A DNA stretch of 64,000 bases from the NCBI RefSeq assembly GCF_014647655.1, contig NZ_BMPP01000011.1, forward strand, positions 1 through 64,000, read 5' to 3'. Below are positions 28,501-42,968 of the stretch, piece by piece. The position numbers and the translations under genes were made by a program. Below the pieces are notes generated by a model. That model was not told the origin of the DNA. It did not search any database and saw only the letters and a program-made list of their open reading frames with translations. Within the stretch, counting starts at the first letter, position 1. Every line of letters begins with the position of its first letter. The DNA is from Deinococcus malanensis (GTDB lineage: Bacteria > Deinococcota > Deinococci > Deinococcales > Deinococcaceae).

Positions 28501-29295
28501 CTCCCGCGCCAGGATCAGCAATGCTGGGTTTGCCTCAAGAAAGCCGGTACCAAGCAGATTGATAGCCTGTTCTACGCCATTGCGCAGGCTGTCGCGGGCC
28601 TTGACTCCCTCACTGCTCGCCTGCGTATTCCAGGTTTCCAGTACGCTGACCTGCGCGCCCTTGAGCCGCGAGCGGTGCACCAGTAGCCACAGCACCCGGA
28701 AGGTCCGGGCGTCTTCGGCGCGCATCATCTCGCCGATCTGGAACTCCACGTAAGCCGGGCGCGTGACCTGTGCGTTGTCCCGCAGGACGCGCAGCACCTC
28801 GCCGTTCGTCACTAGGCCCCACAGGTGCCCTGGCGTGGAATTCAAGTAGCCCTGCATCAGCCCATGCGGGCTGGCACGAAGCGTACCCGTCTGCGTGACG
28901 CGGTCCAGGTCTGCAGGGACTATTACGCCGTTATCCAGAACAGGCGCCGCGTAGTGCACGGGCACGTCGCCCGTTTCCGTCAGGTGCTTCACCACGTACT
29001 TGCCGCCGGTGGCGCCCTGCCCGGTGAAGCTGTACTCCAGGGTCTTCAGCAGGGGTCGCACCCAGCCCGCCCACGGATCGGTCTGAAACTGCTCATACTT
29101 CACCCAGGCTTTGCGGGCGTCGTCCCATGCATCCTGAATGGCTTCTTCCAGGGTGGTCTTGGGCGGCAGGGCGTAGCTGGTCGGCGTGGCACCTTCCACC
29201 TTGGCAGTCTGCGCTCGATCTGAGAGGCGCAGCAGGAAGTCGTCCGTGAGGCCTAGGCCGTGCACGCGCACGTGCGGTAGTTGTGTGGCGCTCAT
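25546..29295 (-). CDS. Large N6-adenine DNA methylase (Eco57I/DrmMI-like), mosaic C-terminus
   Basis: This 1249-aa protein modifies DNA, presumably host sites, as part of the neighbouring DISARM-related system. SAM-binding motif I is [15 protein letters not shown] (about residues 487-501) and catalytic motif IV is NPPW (about 771-774), the gamma-class N6-adenine pattern. The first 480 residues resemble PglX/Eco57I/DrmMI N-termini. From about base 26,945 downward (residue 785 on) the DNA turns sharply AT-rich while the frame stays open; this half should carry the target-recognition domain. ATG at 29295 overlaps the SNF2 helicase stop. No nuclease motif was noticed in the N-terminus, so it is probably methylase only. 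Confidence 0.88.
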   Translation of the reverse strand: MSATQLPHVRVHGLGLTDDFLLRLSDRAQTAKVEGATPTSYALPPKTTLEEAIQDAWDDARKAWVKYEQFQTDPWAGWVRPLLKTLEYSFTGQGATGGKYVVKHLTETGDVPVHYAAPVLDNGVIVPADLDRVTQTGTLRASPHGLMQGYLNSTPGHLWGLVTNGEVLRVLRDNAQVTRPAYVEFQIGEMMRAEDARTFRVLWLLVHRSRLKGAQVSVLETWNTQASSEGVKARDSLRNGVEQAINLLGTGFLEANPALLILAREDAQTATLLYRTCLNMVYQMVFLFVTEDRDLLFARDEDGQYVPDAQTRARAAHYLTRALRSKATNVTSNNQHFDAYDGWTRLLNFVREGFAPLGLPALGSLLFAAPLREELRKARLSNRAFYDAVRAISEITVDGARRPVNYASLDSEELGSIYESLLELVPRIEPGPRFSLQVLPGNERKSTGSYYTPSGLIELLLDSALDPVIEDAVQDKLPEDAIAALKGLKVIDPACGSGHFLIAAARRIAVRLAELEEETAQPSPRALRRATRIVIAHCIYGADINPMAIELAKVALWLESQDAGRPLAFLDHRLRVGNSLLGISEDGMQVKEVLKDRSKTRTSDKETTVRLLALPDEAFTALEGDDKKVVAELKKQNKQERRALAPNAGNQPTLLGMSTLGLKLGALNKIEPNTLQDVQAQQSTFQAIEVDADRLQRKALADAWCAAFVMPKLEGAPVLTTATLYRLQAGEALPELRQVVTETARQYRFLHPHVEFPDVFGDEEKGGFDCVLGNPPWERLAFEAENYFKIKGIALNHILTTEDREKEIRKILSNSPTLSAEYDQYRRLISSESNFFDKSGRYPLSGGRINLYPLFTELALSFSKSIGFVLPSNISTAIPLVPLWSKISESVSLFVDFKNRKGIFPSVHKSYRFAALATHKNPRSAKFSFANEEFLHSYNFLIFHPSHIKLINPSTLQPPISPSQKHLDLMSKIYQRWGYVSDVATAWVGLTSSASSENWRDIREVDDMQNNTPIIEGKMMFQYDNLFAVYSPNKPDQFISATPDLNVENLPISPRFVIDIGIAKAFMDRKTQDSMYIGYRDVTRSDDERTAISTIIDTKYPPMQPLNGVTPHDFSDIYLVNAVINSVVFDFVAKQKVMDMHLNVTNFHQLPFPVNLTVNMKQKITGLSRICSEAMIAQDDNTYISTRAKVEGLLFYLSGLQEDEVQFILNSFIRPDRHEERLRFRVTQKNSESIFSAYLDYKANDVLRA

Positions 29296-32102
29296 GCCTG
29301 TCCTCCCGCACGGGGCATTGGGATGAACACGTATACACCTAGCAGGTCTGGCGGGCCGGGCGGTTCCACGCTGTACGTCGCGCCGGTGCCGCGCGCGGCA
29401 CCACGCACCCGTTCATGCGCTTCCAGCAGGGCGGCGGCGCGCTGCCGGGCGCGACCGAGCAGGCTTTCGCCCAAGCTGTCCAGTTCCCCGAGGGCGCGCC
29501 GTAGGCGGTCCTCCTTTTGCACGGGGTCCAGGTTGCCTTCGGGGGTCAGTCCCAGCAGCGCCTGCACCTCGTCCAGACTGAGCCAGTCCTGGCCTTCCAG
29601 GCGGCCGCGGTAGGCCACTGTGTCTAGTTCTTCTGCCAGGGTCTGCCAAGTGCGGTTGCCCTTGCGGCCCGTGAGATGGAAGCGGTGGCGCAGCAGCAGC
29701 AACGTAGTCAGGGTTGTCACGCCACTCGTGCGGATCACGCCCACCCGCTTGGCCATGGCTGCCTGTGGGTCGTCTAGTGCCTGGCCCAGGACGGTGCTGG
29801 CCAGCTGCTCTACCAGTGGATGGTTGCGGGCCAGAGCAGTCACATGCCGTTCGGCCTGTGCATCGAAGCGGAAGATACGCGCCTGCGCTAGGAAATCCCG
29901 GAACTCTGGGCGGACGTCTACCTGAGCAGGGTTGGCCTGATATGTGCCGTCCAGACGCGGTGTGACGATCACTCCGGAACTTTGCAGGGCATCCAGCACG
30001 AACTCCTTAGCGACGCCCGTGTCTCCCAGCGCAGCCCGCACCGCTTGGAGCTCCCCAGCAACCTCTTCCGGGCGAATGCTGTTCTGTGCAAAACGGCTGC
30101 GGGATTTCTTCTCGCCTTCCGCCGCGTCGCGCCACTTCACGTCGAATGCCTCCACCTCTGCGAACAGCGAGGGCTGGATTGTCTCACGGGTCTGCGTGTT
30201 GAGCACACGCGCCAGCAGGATGTCGAGCAAGCTCTCGGCTTCGTCTGGAGCGGGGACGCTGGTACCGAGCGTGGCGCGGATGAGGCGGTGCTTGCGCACA
30301 AGTACTTCCAGAATCAGCGTGTCGATGCGGTTGTCTTCCCCGTACAGGGTGAGCACCCGCACCTCCGGGGCCACCTGCCCGTAACGGTCCACGCGGCCCT
30401 CACGCTGGTCCAGACGGGTGGGGTTCCACGGCAGATCGTAGTGGATGACGGCGCTGAAGGCCTGTTGCAGGTTGATGCCTTCCGAGAGGCAATCCGTGGC
30501 GACCAAAATCCGCTTCTCGGCTTCCGAGAGGGTGCTCACCGCGTCCACGCGTTCCTGTGGCGTCAGGCGTCCTGTGACGGCTATGACGTCAACGCCATTC
30601 AGGGCCTCACGCAGGTGCGCGGCGACGGCCTCGGCGGTGGCAATGAAGCGGCAGAACACGATAGGCGCGAAGCCCTGCTTCACGAGCTCCTTCACCTGGG
30701 CGGTAAGCAGGGTCAGCTTGCGGTCCTTCTCCCCGGCGAGCGCCTCGGCACGCTCTGCAAGGCGCTGAAGGCGCCGCGTGGCCTCACTGTCCGGGGCGTC
30801 CACCTGTGCGCCGGGCACCACGTCCAGCACTTCCCGCTCGTCGGCATCCGCATCCAGCACTTGGTCACGGCCCAGCCCCTCGATCACTCCCAGGTCCTCT
30901 TCGTCGACATTCAGGGCGCGCTCCCGCAAGGTAGCGGCGGCGGCCTGGGGACTACTCGCCAGCGCGCGCAGGAGGCCCAGCGCGGCCCACCAGCGGATAC
31001 GGGTCCGGTTATGCGTCTCGCCAGGCACCTGGACGCTCTCACGAGCGTAGGCGAGCACATCCTCGAACAGCGCCGCGTACTCGGAGTGAAGTGTGTACTT
31101 GAGTTCTGCATCGTGCCGCCGCGGGAAGGGGGTGTCGGCGTGCAGGTAATCGTGAATGTCCTTGCGACCGCGCTGCACGAGGTGACGGGCCAGGGTTTCA
31201 CGGGCACGGGCGTTCTCCGCGCCGCTGAGGTCCAGTGGCAGGCGGGCAAAGTCCGGGTTCAGGAGCTTGAGCAGGCTGCGGAAGGCATCTTCCTTACCGC
31301 TGTGCGGCGTGGCAGTGACCAGCAGCAGGTGCCGCTCCTTGTCACGGGCGAGGTCTTCGAGCAGCCGGTAGCGCTGGTGCCGTTTGGCCCCCAATCCTTC
31401 CCCTTCAGCGCTAGCGTGAGCTTCATCGACAATCACGAACTCAGGTGCGTTGAGCAGGAAATCCTGCCGCCAGCGGTCGGTTTTCACGAGGTCAAGGCTG
31501 ACCACCACGAAGCGGTAGCGCGCGAAGACGCTCTGTCCGGGGTTGCAGTCGCGCTCAAGGCGGCGCGCGGTACCGGGCAGGACCGCCACTGCGTCCAGAC
31601 CGAACTTCGTGCGCAGCTCTTCGACCCACTGGTCCGCCAAGTGCGGCGGACACAGTACGGCTAGGCGGCTGATTTCACCGCGGTCAAGCAGTTCACGGGC
31701 AATCAGGCCCGCCTCGACCGTCTTGCCGACTCCGACATCATCGGCAATCAGGAGCCGGACCGGGCTCTGGCGTAGTGCCATCAGCAGTGGCACGAGTTGG
31801 TAGGGGCGCGGTTCCACCCCGAGACGCCCAAGAGAACGGAAGGGCCCGGCGCCGCTGCGGACCGCGAGCCGTGCGGCCTGCAGCAGGAGTTTGGCGCTGC
31901 TGGCTGTTCCGAAAGCAGTGGGGGAGGGTGGGGCAAAGGCTGCAGAGCGCACCTCTTCTCCACCCTCTCCGGCGAAGACGCCGGTTACTTCGGCATCACT
32001 GCCGCCCAGAGGTTTCAGCAGCAGGAATTCTGGTGTGCTGTCGGGCAGCACCACCCAGTCGCGCCCGCGTGTGTGGACCATTGAACCAATGTCAAACGCC
32101 AT
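29292..32102 (-). CDS. SNF2/RapA-type helicase (DrmD-like)
   Basis: This 936-aa superfamily-2 translocase has motif [18 protein letters not shown] and Walker A DDVGVGKT (residues 121-128), DEAH box at 226-229, TATPHSG, and helicase C-terminal motifs [27 protein letters not shown] and [12 protein letters not shown]. The overall layout matches DrmD, the SNF2 component of class 1 DISARM, and RapA-like ATPases. The C-terminal 300 residues are of unknown fold. It begins 3 bases after the upstream helicase gene's stop and overlaps the methylase start by 4 bases, so the three genes form one operon. Confidence 0.88.
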   Translation of the reverse strand: MAFDIGSMVHTRGRDWVVLPDSTPEFLLLKPLGGSDAEVTGVFAGEGGEEVRSAAFAPPSPTAFGTASSAKLLLQAARLAVRSGAGPFRSLGRLGVEPRPYQLVPLLMALRQSPVRLLIADDVGVGKTVEAGLIARELLDRGEISRLAVLCPPHLADQWVEELRTKFGLDAVAVLPGTARRLERDCNPGQSVFARYRFVVVSLDLVKTDRWRQDFLLNAPEFVIVDEAHASAEGEGLGAKRHQRYRLLEDLARDKERHLLLVTATPHSGKEDAFRSLLKLLNPDFARLPLDLSGAENARARETLARHLVQRGRKDIHDYLHADTPFPRRHDAELKYTLHSEYAALFEDVLAYARESVQVPGETHNRTRIRWWAALGLLRALASSPQAAAATLRERALNVDEEDLGVIEGLGRDQVLDADADEREVLDVVPGAQVDAPDSEATRRLQRLAERAEALAGEKDRKLTLLTAQVKELVKQGFAPIVFCRFIATAEAVAAHLREALNGVDVIAVTGRLTPQERVDAVSTLSEAEKRILVATDCLSEGINLQQAFSAVIHYDLPWNPTRLDQREGRVDRYGQVAPEVRVLTLYGEDNRIDTLILEVLVRKHRLIRATLGTSVPAPDEAESLLDILLARVLNTQTRETIQPSLFAEVEAFDVKWRDAAEGEKKSRSRFAQNSIRPEEVAGELQAVRAALGDTGVAKEFVLDALQSSGVIVTPRLDGTYQANPAQVDVRPEFRDFLAQARIFRFDAQAERHVTALARNHPLVEQLASTVLGQALDDPQAAMAKRVGVIRTSGVTTLTTLLLLRHRFHLTGRKGNRTWQTLAEELDTVAYRGRLEGQDWLSLDEVQALLGLTPEGNLDPVQKEDRLRRALGELDSLGESLLGRARQRAAALLEAHERVRGAARGTGATYSVEPPGPPDLLGVYVFIPMPRAGGQA

Positions 32103-32105
32103 GAT

Positions 32106-37220
<5,115 letters not shown>

Positions 37221-37351
37221 AGGTCAACCCGCACAGCCACGGCCGGAGCTGCGCCGAAAAGCACTGGAAGCATACATACAGTTATTCCACGCCGTTTCTT
37301 ACAGCACCGCCACATTCATCCAGTCTTGCTGACCTTTAGGTCCATTGGTCT

Positions 37352-37395
37352 GGGGATGGTCGGGGATGGTCAAAATTGACGGGTAGGGGATGGTC
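37352..37395. repeat. Three GGGGATGGTC repeats upstream of the defence operon
   Basis: GGGGATGGTC occurs at 37352-37361, 37362-37371 and 37386-37395. The first two are head-to-tail at a 10-base period and the third is 24 bases further. They lie 132-175 bases before the start of the giant helicase gene, where an operator or iteron could sit. The remainder of 37221-37495 holds nothing recognisable. Confidence 0.6.
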
Positions 37396-37495
37396 CATGG
37401 GGTTATGCCTGATTCGAGGGGTGCATTACCCCGGAGAGGGTCTGTGACAGCAGCATTCACGGCGCACGGCAGGATGCAGAACTGACACTGCCCCG

Positions 37496-38512
37496 TCAGC
37501 TGGCCTTGGCCAAGCAGCGGGGTGTGCTGGTGAACAGAGTGAAGAACGGAAGGTATTGGTGAGGGCTGGTGCTCCTGTAGAGCCTCGTCAGGGCCGGGTG
37601 GTTGGGAAGCGGGCACGCGTGGAACTTCCTAGAGTGGAGGTCGCGGTGGTGGACGACACACTCCGCGGCGCGTGGCGGGCCGCGCGGTCCTCCTGACCGG
37701 AGGAACCATTCAAGGAAGATGCAGATCAATGACCATTGCGAGACAGTGGCCCTGTTCCCCGTGCCTGCTGGGGCAGCTTGAGACGCCCGCTCAACGAGCC
37801 AAATCATTGAGCGGGCCGGCCGCACAGGCACGGCGCGTCGTTGTGATGGCCTTACCGGAGCAGGTGGCCGTACGTGTTCCGGGTCGGGCTTCAGGAAGGG
37901 GAGATTCCGGGTCCAGGACCGACGTGGCAGCCGCGCAGTGTTGCAAGTGTTGCGGGCTTCCAGCCAACGTTCTGCGGCCTCACGGGCTTGCTCTGCGAGC
38001 TCCTCTACGGAGTACAACGCGAGGTCCTTTGGGCGCGACTTGCAAGCACTCTCGTCATTTGGACGCGAGAAGTACAGCCCCACGTCCTTCATGTCCTTGT
38101 CCGTTCGGATAGCCCGGCAGGAGGTGACCGCTCGGGTGGCCTGAAGCCGCTGATGTTCATAGTCAGTCAGCATGGCGAGCCCATGTACGTGGGTCCGCTG
38201 GCAGCGGCTCAGGGCGAGGTTGGCGTACAGCGGTGCCTCCGGAAGGAGCTCGGCAATGGCCTGTCGTGCCAGGCTGGGCCCCTCCAGGTAGAAGTCGAAC
38301 TCCCCCGGCATGTGCAGGACGAAGTGGTACAGCGAGCGGCTATGGTGCTGGGCAAGCAGTCGGCACAGGATGCCCTGGCCCCAGCCGAGCAGGCGCTGGT
38401 AGCCTCTCCAGCGTTTAGCGGTTGAGTCATGCACGGCATCTGGCATGTAGGCCTTGGGACGCCGGGCCTGCCATGCCATGAAACGTGGTTGTCGGGGGGT
38501 TGCCAAGACCAC
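37496..38512 (-). CDS. Hypothetical protein, possibly with a decayed C-terminus
   Basis: This open frame of 338 codons (GTG start) is not recognised. The first 220 residues look protein-like: mixed helices, LYHFVLHMPGEFDFYLEGPS, and an amphipathic helix YSVEELAEQAREAAERWLEA. After about residue 225 the composition turns Pro/Arg-rich with little structure and may be read-through beyond a frameshift. No ribosome site is clear. It lies between the AlpA-like gene and the defence operon on the same strand. A shorter gene of about 220 codons (38512 down to about 37850) is the likeliest true product. Confidence 0.4.
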   Translation of the reverse strand: MVLATPRQPRFMAWQARRPKAYMPDAVHDSTAKRWRGYQRLLGWGQGILCRLLAQHHSRSLYHFVLHMPGEFDFYLEGPSLARQAIAELLPEAPLYANLALSRCQRTHVHGLAMLTDYEHQRLQATRAVTSCRAIRTDKDMKDVGLYFSRPNDESACKSRPKDLALYSVEELAEQAREAAERWLEARNTCNTARLPRRSWTRNLPFLKPDPEHVRPPAPVRPSQRRAVPVRPARSMIWLVERASQAAPAGTGNRATVSQWSLICIFLEWFLRSGGPRGPPRAAECVVHHRDLHSRKFHACPLPNHPALTRLYRSTSPHQYLPFFTLFTSTPRCLAKAS

Positions 38513-38623
38513 GTGAAACTCCAGCCAGACAGCAATGAGCCGGGCGACCTGTCAGGTCGCCAGCGGCTCAGCGGGGCAGAGGAAGGGTTAGGGTGCAGGC
38601 CGTCGGTGTGGTGACCTTCGTGG

Positions 38624-38866
38624 TCAACTGGGGCGGTTCAGGAACTCGTTGATGGCAGCCAGAGGGATGATGATTTTCCGACCGACGCGGATGCTGCGCA
38701 GTTCGCCCTTGCGGATGAGCTCGTACACGCCGTTGCGCCCGATGCCCAGCAGCACCCCGACTTCTTCGGGCCGGCGGGTGAGGCGATCCGCGTGCAGGGT
38801 GGCTTCCATCAAGGAGTGCGGTTCGCTTCGCAGGGTGAATCCGGGGATTGCGGTGTGTTGCGTCAT
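38624..38866 (-). CDS. AlpA/excisionase-type HTH protein
   Basis: This 80-aa protein carries an HTH_17/MerR-like winged helix: RPEEVGVLLGIGRNGVYELI, then KGELRSIRVGRKIIIPLAAI and a terminal FLNRP. Such proteins bend DNA as recombination directionality factors or activate integrase genes. ATG at 38866 lies 12 bases after AGGAGG; an upstream ATG 13 codons earlier has no ribosome site. In an island with a tyrosine integrase it is the natural candidate for excisionase, although it lies over 20 kb from the integrase gene. It is divergent from the 388-aa gene to its right. Confidence 0.8.
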   Translation of the reverse strand: MTQHTAIPGFTLRSEPHSLMEATLHADRLTRRPEEVGVLLGIGRNGVYELIRKGELRSIRVGRKIIIPLAAINEFLNRPS

Positions 38867-38943
38867 GTCGTTTCGTGCCTCCTGTAGGTAGACTGCAGAA
38901 GGCATTTCAGTAATCTGTTTTGACTTCGTTACATAGGGGCAGT

Positions 38944-40110
38944 GTGCAAATCGTGTCTACAACGGTGCAACGACGGCTTCAGCGGGCTGATCTGTCTGCG
39001 ATTCGTCGGCAGGTTAGGGCAAAACTTTTGGAGTGGCATGGCCTGACGGCCACCCGCGAGGAGATTGATCGTGCCCTGAATTACCCGTCCGTAGCTGGCC
39101 TTATCTCGCCGGACGGCACATTTGAAGATGTAGAGCTCATTGCAGAAAATGCTGCCCGCTATCTCCCGCGCGTGATTCGGCCACGCCTGGCTATGGACGT
39201 GCCTCTGCCGGTGCCCAGGCCCTCAATGCAGCTGATGGACTCGCGGCACGGGATGAGCTACGCCCTGGCACTGCTGCTGCAGGAAGATCAGGGGCGTACC
39301 GCGTTGGTAGACGAGTGTCGGCAACGCTACTGGGAGGACAGAACAGCGCCCTTTCCGTGGTTGACGCCCGCATATGAATCCCGACGCCAGCAGGCCACGC
39401 AGGACGCTTTGCGGTGGCTTGAAGAGCAGGAGCGTCGAGAGGCCAGTGGCCGGCTCATGCTTCAGGTATTGATAGAAACCGATGACGTTGCAGGCATGCT
39501 TGACGCAGTAAATATTTCCGAGTTCAGCAGCTCCCGGCGGAAGCACTCGCTTACAAATGCCCTGCAAGACCTCATCCTGAAGCTCGACGCCCTAGGCGGC
39601 ACAGTGCAGTCCGTGGAAGGGATACCGCACATCACCATGACGTGGGAGGGCTGGACGCTCACCCTTCAAGGGCACAACATTCGGGTTTCTAAAGAAGGCC
39701 CCATGCTAGCGCTCTATCAGGCATGCCAAGCCTTGAGCCACTACCCTGGCTGGACCACCGAGAGTGCTTTGCGTTACGTCTTGACAGATGAGCCGCCCGC
39801 TCTAATTCCTCGGAACGATCCCATACCAAATCTGGGGAGTAAATCTCTCTCGGCAGATCATGTTGCCCTATTGCAACTGAAATACATGACGCCTGGCGCG
39901 ACCTGGCCTTATCGGCTTCGCATCTGGGACTTCTGGCTCCGCACATACCCAGAGGAAGGCTTCACTCTTACGTTTAAACACAAGGATCGTGCTGTCATCA
40001 CAACCGATACCCAGCGCGCTAAATGGTTAAACAGTGAGACTAAACGCGCTATAAGGCGTGCGGTGGGCGCAGCGGAGCGGTATCTGGAACAGCGATTGGC
40101 ATCTGCCTAA
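38944..40110 (+). CDS. Hypothetical protein of the island
   Basis: This protein of about 388 aa (GTG at 38944, preceded by AGGGG) is not recognised. A TTG at 38920 would add eight residues; the TTGACT there could instead be a -35 box. It is soluble in appearance, helical, rich in charged residues (EEQERREASGR), with a beta segment ITMTWEGWTLTLQGHNIRVS and a C-terminal Arg-rich helix AKWLNSETKRAIRRAVGAAE. Composition is intermediate between the GC-rich backbone and the AT-rich genes to its right. It is divergent from the AlpA-like gene, an arrangement typical of element regulation or replication genes, but no catalytic motif is seen. Confidence 0.75.
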   Translation: MQIVSTTVQRRLQRADLSAIRRQVRAKLLEWHGLTATREEIDRALNYPSVAGLISPDGTFEDVELIAENAARYLPRVIRPRLAMDVPLPVPRPSMQLMDSRHGMSYALALLLQEDQGRTALVDECRQRYWEDRTAPFPWLTPAYESRRQQATQDALRWLEEQERREASGRLMLQVLIETDDVAGMLDAVNISEFSSSRRKHSLTNALQDLILKLDALGGTVQSVEGIPHITMTWEGWTLTLQGHNIRVSKEGPMLALYQACQALSHYPGWTTESALRYVLTDEPPALIPRNDPIPNLGSKSLSADHVALLQLKYMTPGATWPYRLRIWDFWLRTYPEEGFTLTFKHKDRAVITTDTQRAKWLNSETKRAIRRAVGAAERYLEQRLASA

Positions 40111-40280
40111 ACCGCTTGTTCAACGAAATGGAATTTCGCCGGATGTAATTTGAAGCTTATTATGGGCATAATGAATTCGTAGCTCATCCTTGCTGTTGCA
40201 AACAAAGAATTCTCCTTAATTGACTTCCATAACCCGTAAATACAAGTGATTACATATTCTTGACTGAGGATTTACATATA

Positions 40281-40838
40281 TCAAGATGAAGTTATTGAGT
40301 CGAATAATACATTGCCTCTAACTATTGCTACGACCACTGTATTTTTCTGAATTGTGTTATATACTTTATTCGTAAATCTCTCGATTTCGCTTTTCTTCTC
40401 GCTTGGCAGCATATCTCTATTGACAAGCGTGACCGCGTACGAAGCTGTGGCTATTAGGCTGAGCACGTCCGAAATATTGTTATCTATTATATACTCTTTA
40501 TTATAACGTGATCCCGTATTCCGGTCCACTAATAAGGGAATCTTGTTTAAGATAATGTCGTTTCTGGCTATTCTCTCGATAAGGTCGCCATATAAAATCC
40601 ACTTTTGTTGCTCATCTTTCTTATTATCTCTCCGGAACGAAGAAATCACCACCAGCGCAGTAACAACTGTAATAATTGCGTTGAAGCCACCATACATATC
40701 TCCATATTGCCCCAGTTCGGAAAATTTAATTCCGACCATTTTATAAAACGCAAAAGGTAGGCCGAAAAGAATTGGCCATGCTAGCCAAGCTATTAAGGCA
40801 GAAAGTATAAGTATATGATTGTCATTACTACTTTTCAT
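40281..40838 (-). CDS. Two-TM membrane protein resembling abortive-infection effectors
   Basis: This 185-aa protein has a first hydrophobic helix at about residues 8-35 (ILSALIAWLAWPILFGLPF), then ELGQYGDMYGGFNAIITVVT entering a second helix to about 66 (ALVVISSF), and a cytoplasmic charged tail of about 120 residues. The pattern of a helix, G-x-[FY]GD-x-[FY]GG, a helix and a charged tail is that of small two-TM proteins annotated as putative phage abortive-infection proteins and of some retron effectors. The DNA is strikingly AT-rich compared with its surroundings, indicating recent acquisition. Its ATG overlaps the stop of the upstream 170-aa gene (ATGA), so the two are made together. Confidence 0.8.
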   Translation of the reverse strand: MKSSNDNHILILSALIAWLAWPILFGLPFAFYKMVGIKFSELGQYGDMYGGFNAIITVVTALVVISSFRRDNKKDEQQKWILYGDLIERIARNDIILNKIPLLVDRNTGSRYNKEYIIDNNISDVLSLIATASYAVTLVNRDMLPSEKKSEIERFTNKVYNTIQKNTVVVAIVRGNVLFDSITSS

Positions 40839-41347
40839 TGTAGATCTCTCAGCTTCTCATTCAGGTCTTCCAGCCTTCCGCGACCGTGTAAACTCACGGT
40901 ATGTAAAATGTGTTGTAACGTACTTTTCTTAGTTCCCTCTTCAATGGAGATAGTATTGATGTTATTCGTAAATTTGCCCGATTCGGCCGAGAACTCCACT
41001 AGAAGCACACATGCTCCGCCTTCATAAGTGAATCCAAGTGTTTTCAATTCTCTGATTAAAGCTTCAAACTTTTCTATATTAAATCCGAAGTATTTATTTA
41101 CTATAATGAAGTGTGCTTCGTCTAAAGAGCTATAGTCAGACGAGCTACATCCAGCAATATAAAAGTGAAATTCACTTCTTGAGAATAGATGTAGTTCCTT
41201 CAGAATGCTATATGATAACGTATCCCTCAGTTCTTTAACTTCCAAGTTGGCGACTATTATTGGTACGCATACACTTTGATATGAATTATTGCGACATAAA
41301 TCGACTGTTTCCGATATAATCTTCTCGAGACTGTAGGCGTGTTGCAT
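40835..41347 (-). CDS. 170-aa soluble partner of the two-TM protein, unknown
   Basis: I do not recognise this protein. It is soluble, mixed alpha/beta, and encoded in AT-rich DNA. Visible parts are an N-terminal helix (YSLEKIISETVDLCRNN), a strand VCVPIIVANLEV, FHFYIAGCSSSDYSSLDEAH, HFIIVNKYFG, and strand GGACVLLVEFS. The C-terminal 30 residues are basic and helical (HGRGRLEDLNEKLRD). No enzyme motif is evident. It is first in a two-gene operon with the two-TM protein, overlapping by 4 bases, and sits at the right end of the island, so a sensor or antitoxin-like role for the membrane effector is plausible but unproven. Confidence 0.75.
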   Translation of the reverse strand: MQHAYSLEKIISETVDLCRNNSYQSVCVPIIVANLEVKELRDTLSYSILKELHLFSRSEFHFYIAGCSSSDYSSLDEAHFIIVNKYFGFNIEKFEALIRELKTLGFTYEGGACVLLVEFSAESGKFTNNINTISIEEGTKKSTLQHILHTVSLHGRGRLEDLNEKLRDLQ

Positions 41348-41706
41348 TTTGTATCAGTATATGGTTTACAGGACGCTAATAGCTGCACCCAGGCGGATCA
41401 GTGATACGTCGGCCTGTGGGCCACTGAGGGTTAGGCACGACATCTTCTCGGTCAAAGGTGCAGGAAAAGCAGAAATATATAGCAGGCATACTAGATGAGT
41501 ACCTTTGAGTGCTGATCTGTCGTTACAACGGTAACCGCATTATTTTTTGATGATTCCCAACGTACCGTCCCAGCTGATGCTGGAAAGGCGTCCTTCCACT
41601 GATTTCAGGTTGGCGTCCGCAGGTAGGACCTCAGAACAGCCCGCGACGGTTCGGGCGAATGTTGTTCCTAATCAAGCATTCTGTAAATTGCAGGATGCGT
41701 CTCGGC

Positions 41707-41726
41707 GTGCCCAACGCGTGCCCTAC
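41707..41726 (+). repeat. GTGCCCAAC/GTGCCCTAC tandem (candidate integrase arm sites, right)
   Basis: GTGCCCAAC (41707-41715) and GTGCCCTAC (41718-41726) repeat at an 11-base period, matching the pair at 16704-16723 inside the left end. Their presence near both att junctions and the helical spacing suggest arm-type integrase sites. Confidence 0.6.
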
Positions 41727-41864
41727 CGAGACAAAATGAGGCGTCACGAAACGAGACGAAAGAGGGCTGCGGCTTGACGCGACCTTGAAAATTTGCCGTC
41801 CTGGAGGGACGTGGTATGATTGCGCGGGATAGGGCATCACGACGTAAAATGGCGGCACATACAC

Positions 41865-41915
41865 CTGAAAATCGTTGGGTCGCCGGTTCAAGTCCGGCCC
41901 TGGCCACCAAGAAGA
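41865..41915 (+). repeat. attR: 51-bp copy of the tRNA-Phe 3' part
   Basis: Identical over 51 bases to 16588-16638. It lacks the tRNA 5' half and cannot fold as a tRNA. It marks the right junction of the island and would have been the original tRNA 3' end before integration. Confidence 0.95.
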
Positions 41916-41938
41916 TCCCGCCCAGTGCGGGATTTTTT
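41915..41938 (+). terminator. Intrinsic terminator, probably the original tRNA-Phe terminator
   Basis: ATCCCGC (41915-41921) and GCGGGAT (41927-41933) form a 7-bp stem followed by TTTTT. It begins right at the end of attR, where the chromosomal tRNA-Phe transcript would have ended before the island arrived. Confidence 0.75.
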
Positions 41939-42112
41939 ATTGAGAGCATTCGGGAATGGGCGATCACAACCGTGTGGTGTGACCGCAGCAGCATAGAAGG
42001 CACTTTCCTGCCAGACACCCTTCCACATCACTGAAACCACGCGTCTGACACTCTTTACTGGAGCGTTCTGTGCCGGTCGCCACCACCGGTGCCCATCTTC
42101 AAGGAGGACCGT

Positions 42113-42580
42113 ATGACGACCACCCCCCCGTGCCAGCCGGGCTTTGACCGGCGCTATGACGTCCAGGGCCTCGACGCCATCGACGTGGCCGTGCTCGATA
42201 CCTTTCCCTATGTCCGCGAGGATGACGCGGCCCGCTACCCTGGCGAGCCGATGGACATCGAGATCATCACCGACGAGTTCAGCCCGGTGTGCCCCTGGAG
42301 TGGCCTGCCGGACTTCGGCCGGCTGGAGATCCGCTACCAGCCGCGCGAGAAGTGCGTGGAACTCAAGAGCCTGAAGTACTACCTGACCAGCTACCGCTTT
42401 GTGGGCATCTACCACGAGCACGCCACCCGGCGGCTGCTCGCGGACCTGACCCGGCTGCTAGATCCGCTGAGCATGACCATCCGCTGTGATTACGGCATGC
42501 GTGGTGGCCTCAATACCGTCTGCACCGTCCGCTACGTCGCGCCGGAAAGGAGTGAGGATGCCCTGGACGCTCAGGACTGA
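42113..42580 (+). CDS. queF: NADPH-dependent 7-cyano-7-deazaguanine reductase QueF
   Basis: This 155-aa enzyme reduces the nitrile of preQ0 to the amine of preQ1, the last step before insertion into tRNA on the queuosine path. The catalytic Cys is in FSPVCPWSGLPDFG (about residue 60), the Asp follows in PDFG, and the NADPH motif is VELKSLKYYLTSYR. Its length is that of the single-domain, YkvM-type QueF. ATG at 42113 has AAGGAGG five bases upstream. It leads the operon queF-queD-queE-queC, in which queD overlaps its end. No preQ1 riboswitch was recognised in the leader. Confidence 0.96.
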   Translation: MTTTPPCQPGFDRRYDVQGLDAIDVAVLDTFPYVREDDAARYPGEPMDIEIITDEFSPVCPWSGLPDFGRLEIRYQPREKCVELKSLKYYLTSYRFVGIYHEHATRRLLADLTRLLDPLSMTIRCDYGMRGGLNTVCTVRYVAPERSEDALDAQD

Positions 42581-42968
42581 GTTCACCTTCGACTCCGCCC
42601 ATGTGATCACCGGCTATGACGGCCCCTGCGGGCGGCTGCATGGGCATACGTACCGGGTGCGCATGGAGCTGACCTCCGGGCGCCTGCGGCCCAGTGCTCA
42701 TGTCCGGCGCAACATCATGGTGGCCGATTTCCGGACCCTGAAGTGGGCCAAGAAAGATGTCATGGCAGGCGGGCTGGACCACACGTACCTGAACGACCTG
42801 CCGGAACTGGGGGACGACACGACAGCGGAGGTCATCGCCGCGTACATCCACCGTAAGACCATGGAACGCATCCGCGCCGACCTGGAGCCCGGTGATGACG
42901 GAGCAGACCTGAAACTCAGGGTCACGCTGTGGGAAACGCCGGATTCCTCGTGCGAGTACTGGGAATGA
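42558..42968 (+). CDS. queD: 6-carboxy-5,6,7,8-tetrahydropterin synthase QueD
   Basis: This 136-aa zinc enzyme converts dihydroneopterin triphosphate to 6-carboxytetrahydropterin in preQ0 synthesis. The zinc histidines and catalytic Cys are visible as FDSAHVI and CGRLHGHTY. The C-terminal ETPDSSCEYW is the usual substrate-binding end. ATG at 42558 follows GGAAAGGAG and overlaps the end of queF by 23 bases; the longer open frame upstream lies inside queF. Its stop overlaps queE (ATGA). Confidence 0.95.
   Translation: MPWTLRTEFTFDSAHVITGYDGPCGRLHGHTYRVRMELTSGRLRPSAHVRRNIMVADFRTLKWAKKDVMAGGLDHTYLNDLPELGDDTTAEVIAAYIHRKTMERIRADLEPGDDGADLKLRVTLWETPDSSCEYWE

Larger units (their letters stand above)
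41348..42112. other. 765-bp region without a convincing gene (island right end)
   Basis: This stretch holds the right GTGCCCAAC repeats, the attR copy of the tRNA-Phe 3' part, a terminator and the leader of the que operon. Short open frames occur on both strands (for example 41547-41777) but none has a ribosome site or protein-like composition. A CCGGT/ACCGG hairpin lies just before the queF ribosome site. Confidence 0.6.

Noticed and set aside
29982..31664. A 560-codon plus-strand frame opposite the SNF2 helicase gene
   Set aside because: It is the antisense shadow of a GC-rich gene with complete helicase motifs; its composition is His/Gln/Gly/Val-rich without motifs.
40281..41347. Retron (effector plus reverse transcriptase)
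   Set aside because: Although the two-TM protein resembles retron effectors, no reverse transcriptase gene or msr/msd-like repeat is nearby.
41547..41777. Small 76-codon plus-strand gene at the island end
   Set aside because: No ribosome site; composition is Arg/Ala-rich without structure, and it spans the integrase-site-like repeats.
41631..42018. Minus-strand reading frames across attR (and similar ones antisense to the tRNA genes)
   Set aside because: They translate the reverse of the tRNA-Phe T-arm and anticodon region, a well-known source of false protein calls.
41940..42112. preQ1 riboswitch in the queF leader
   Set aside because: The leader has a CCGGT/ACCGG hairpin, but neither the A-rich tail nor the conserved loop of preQ1-I or preQ1-II riboswitches is recognisable.
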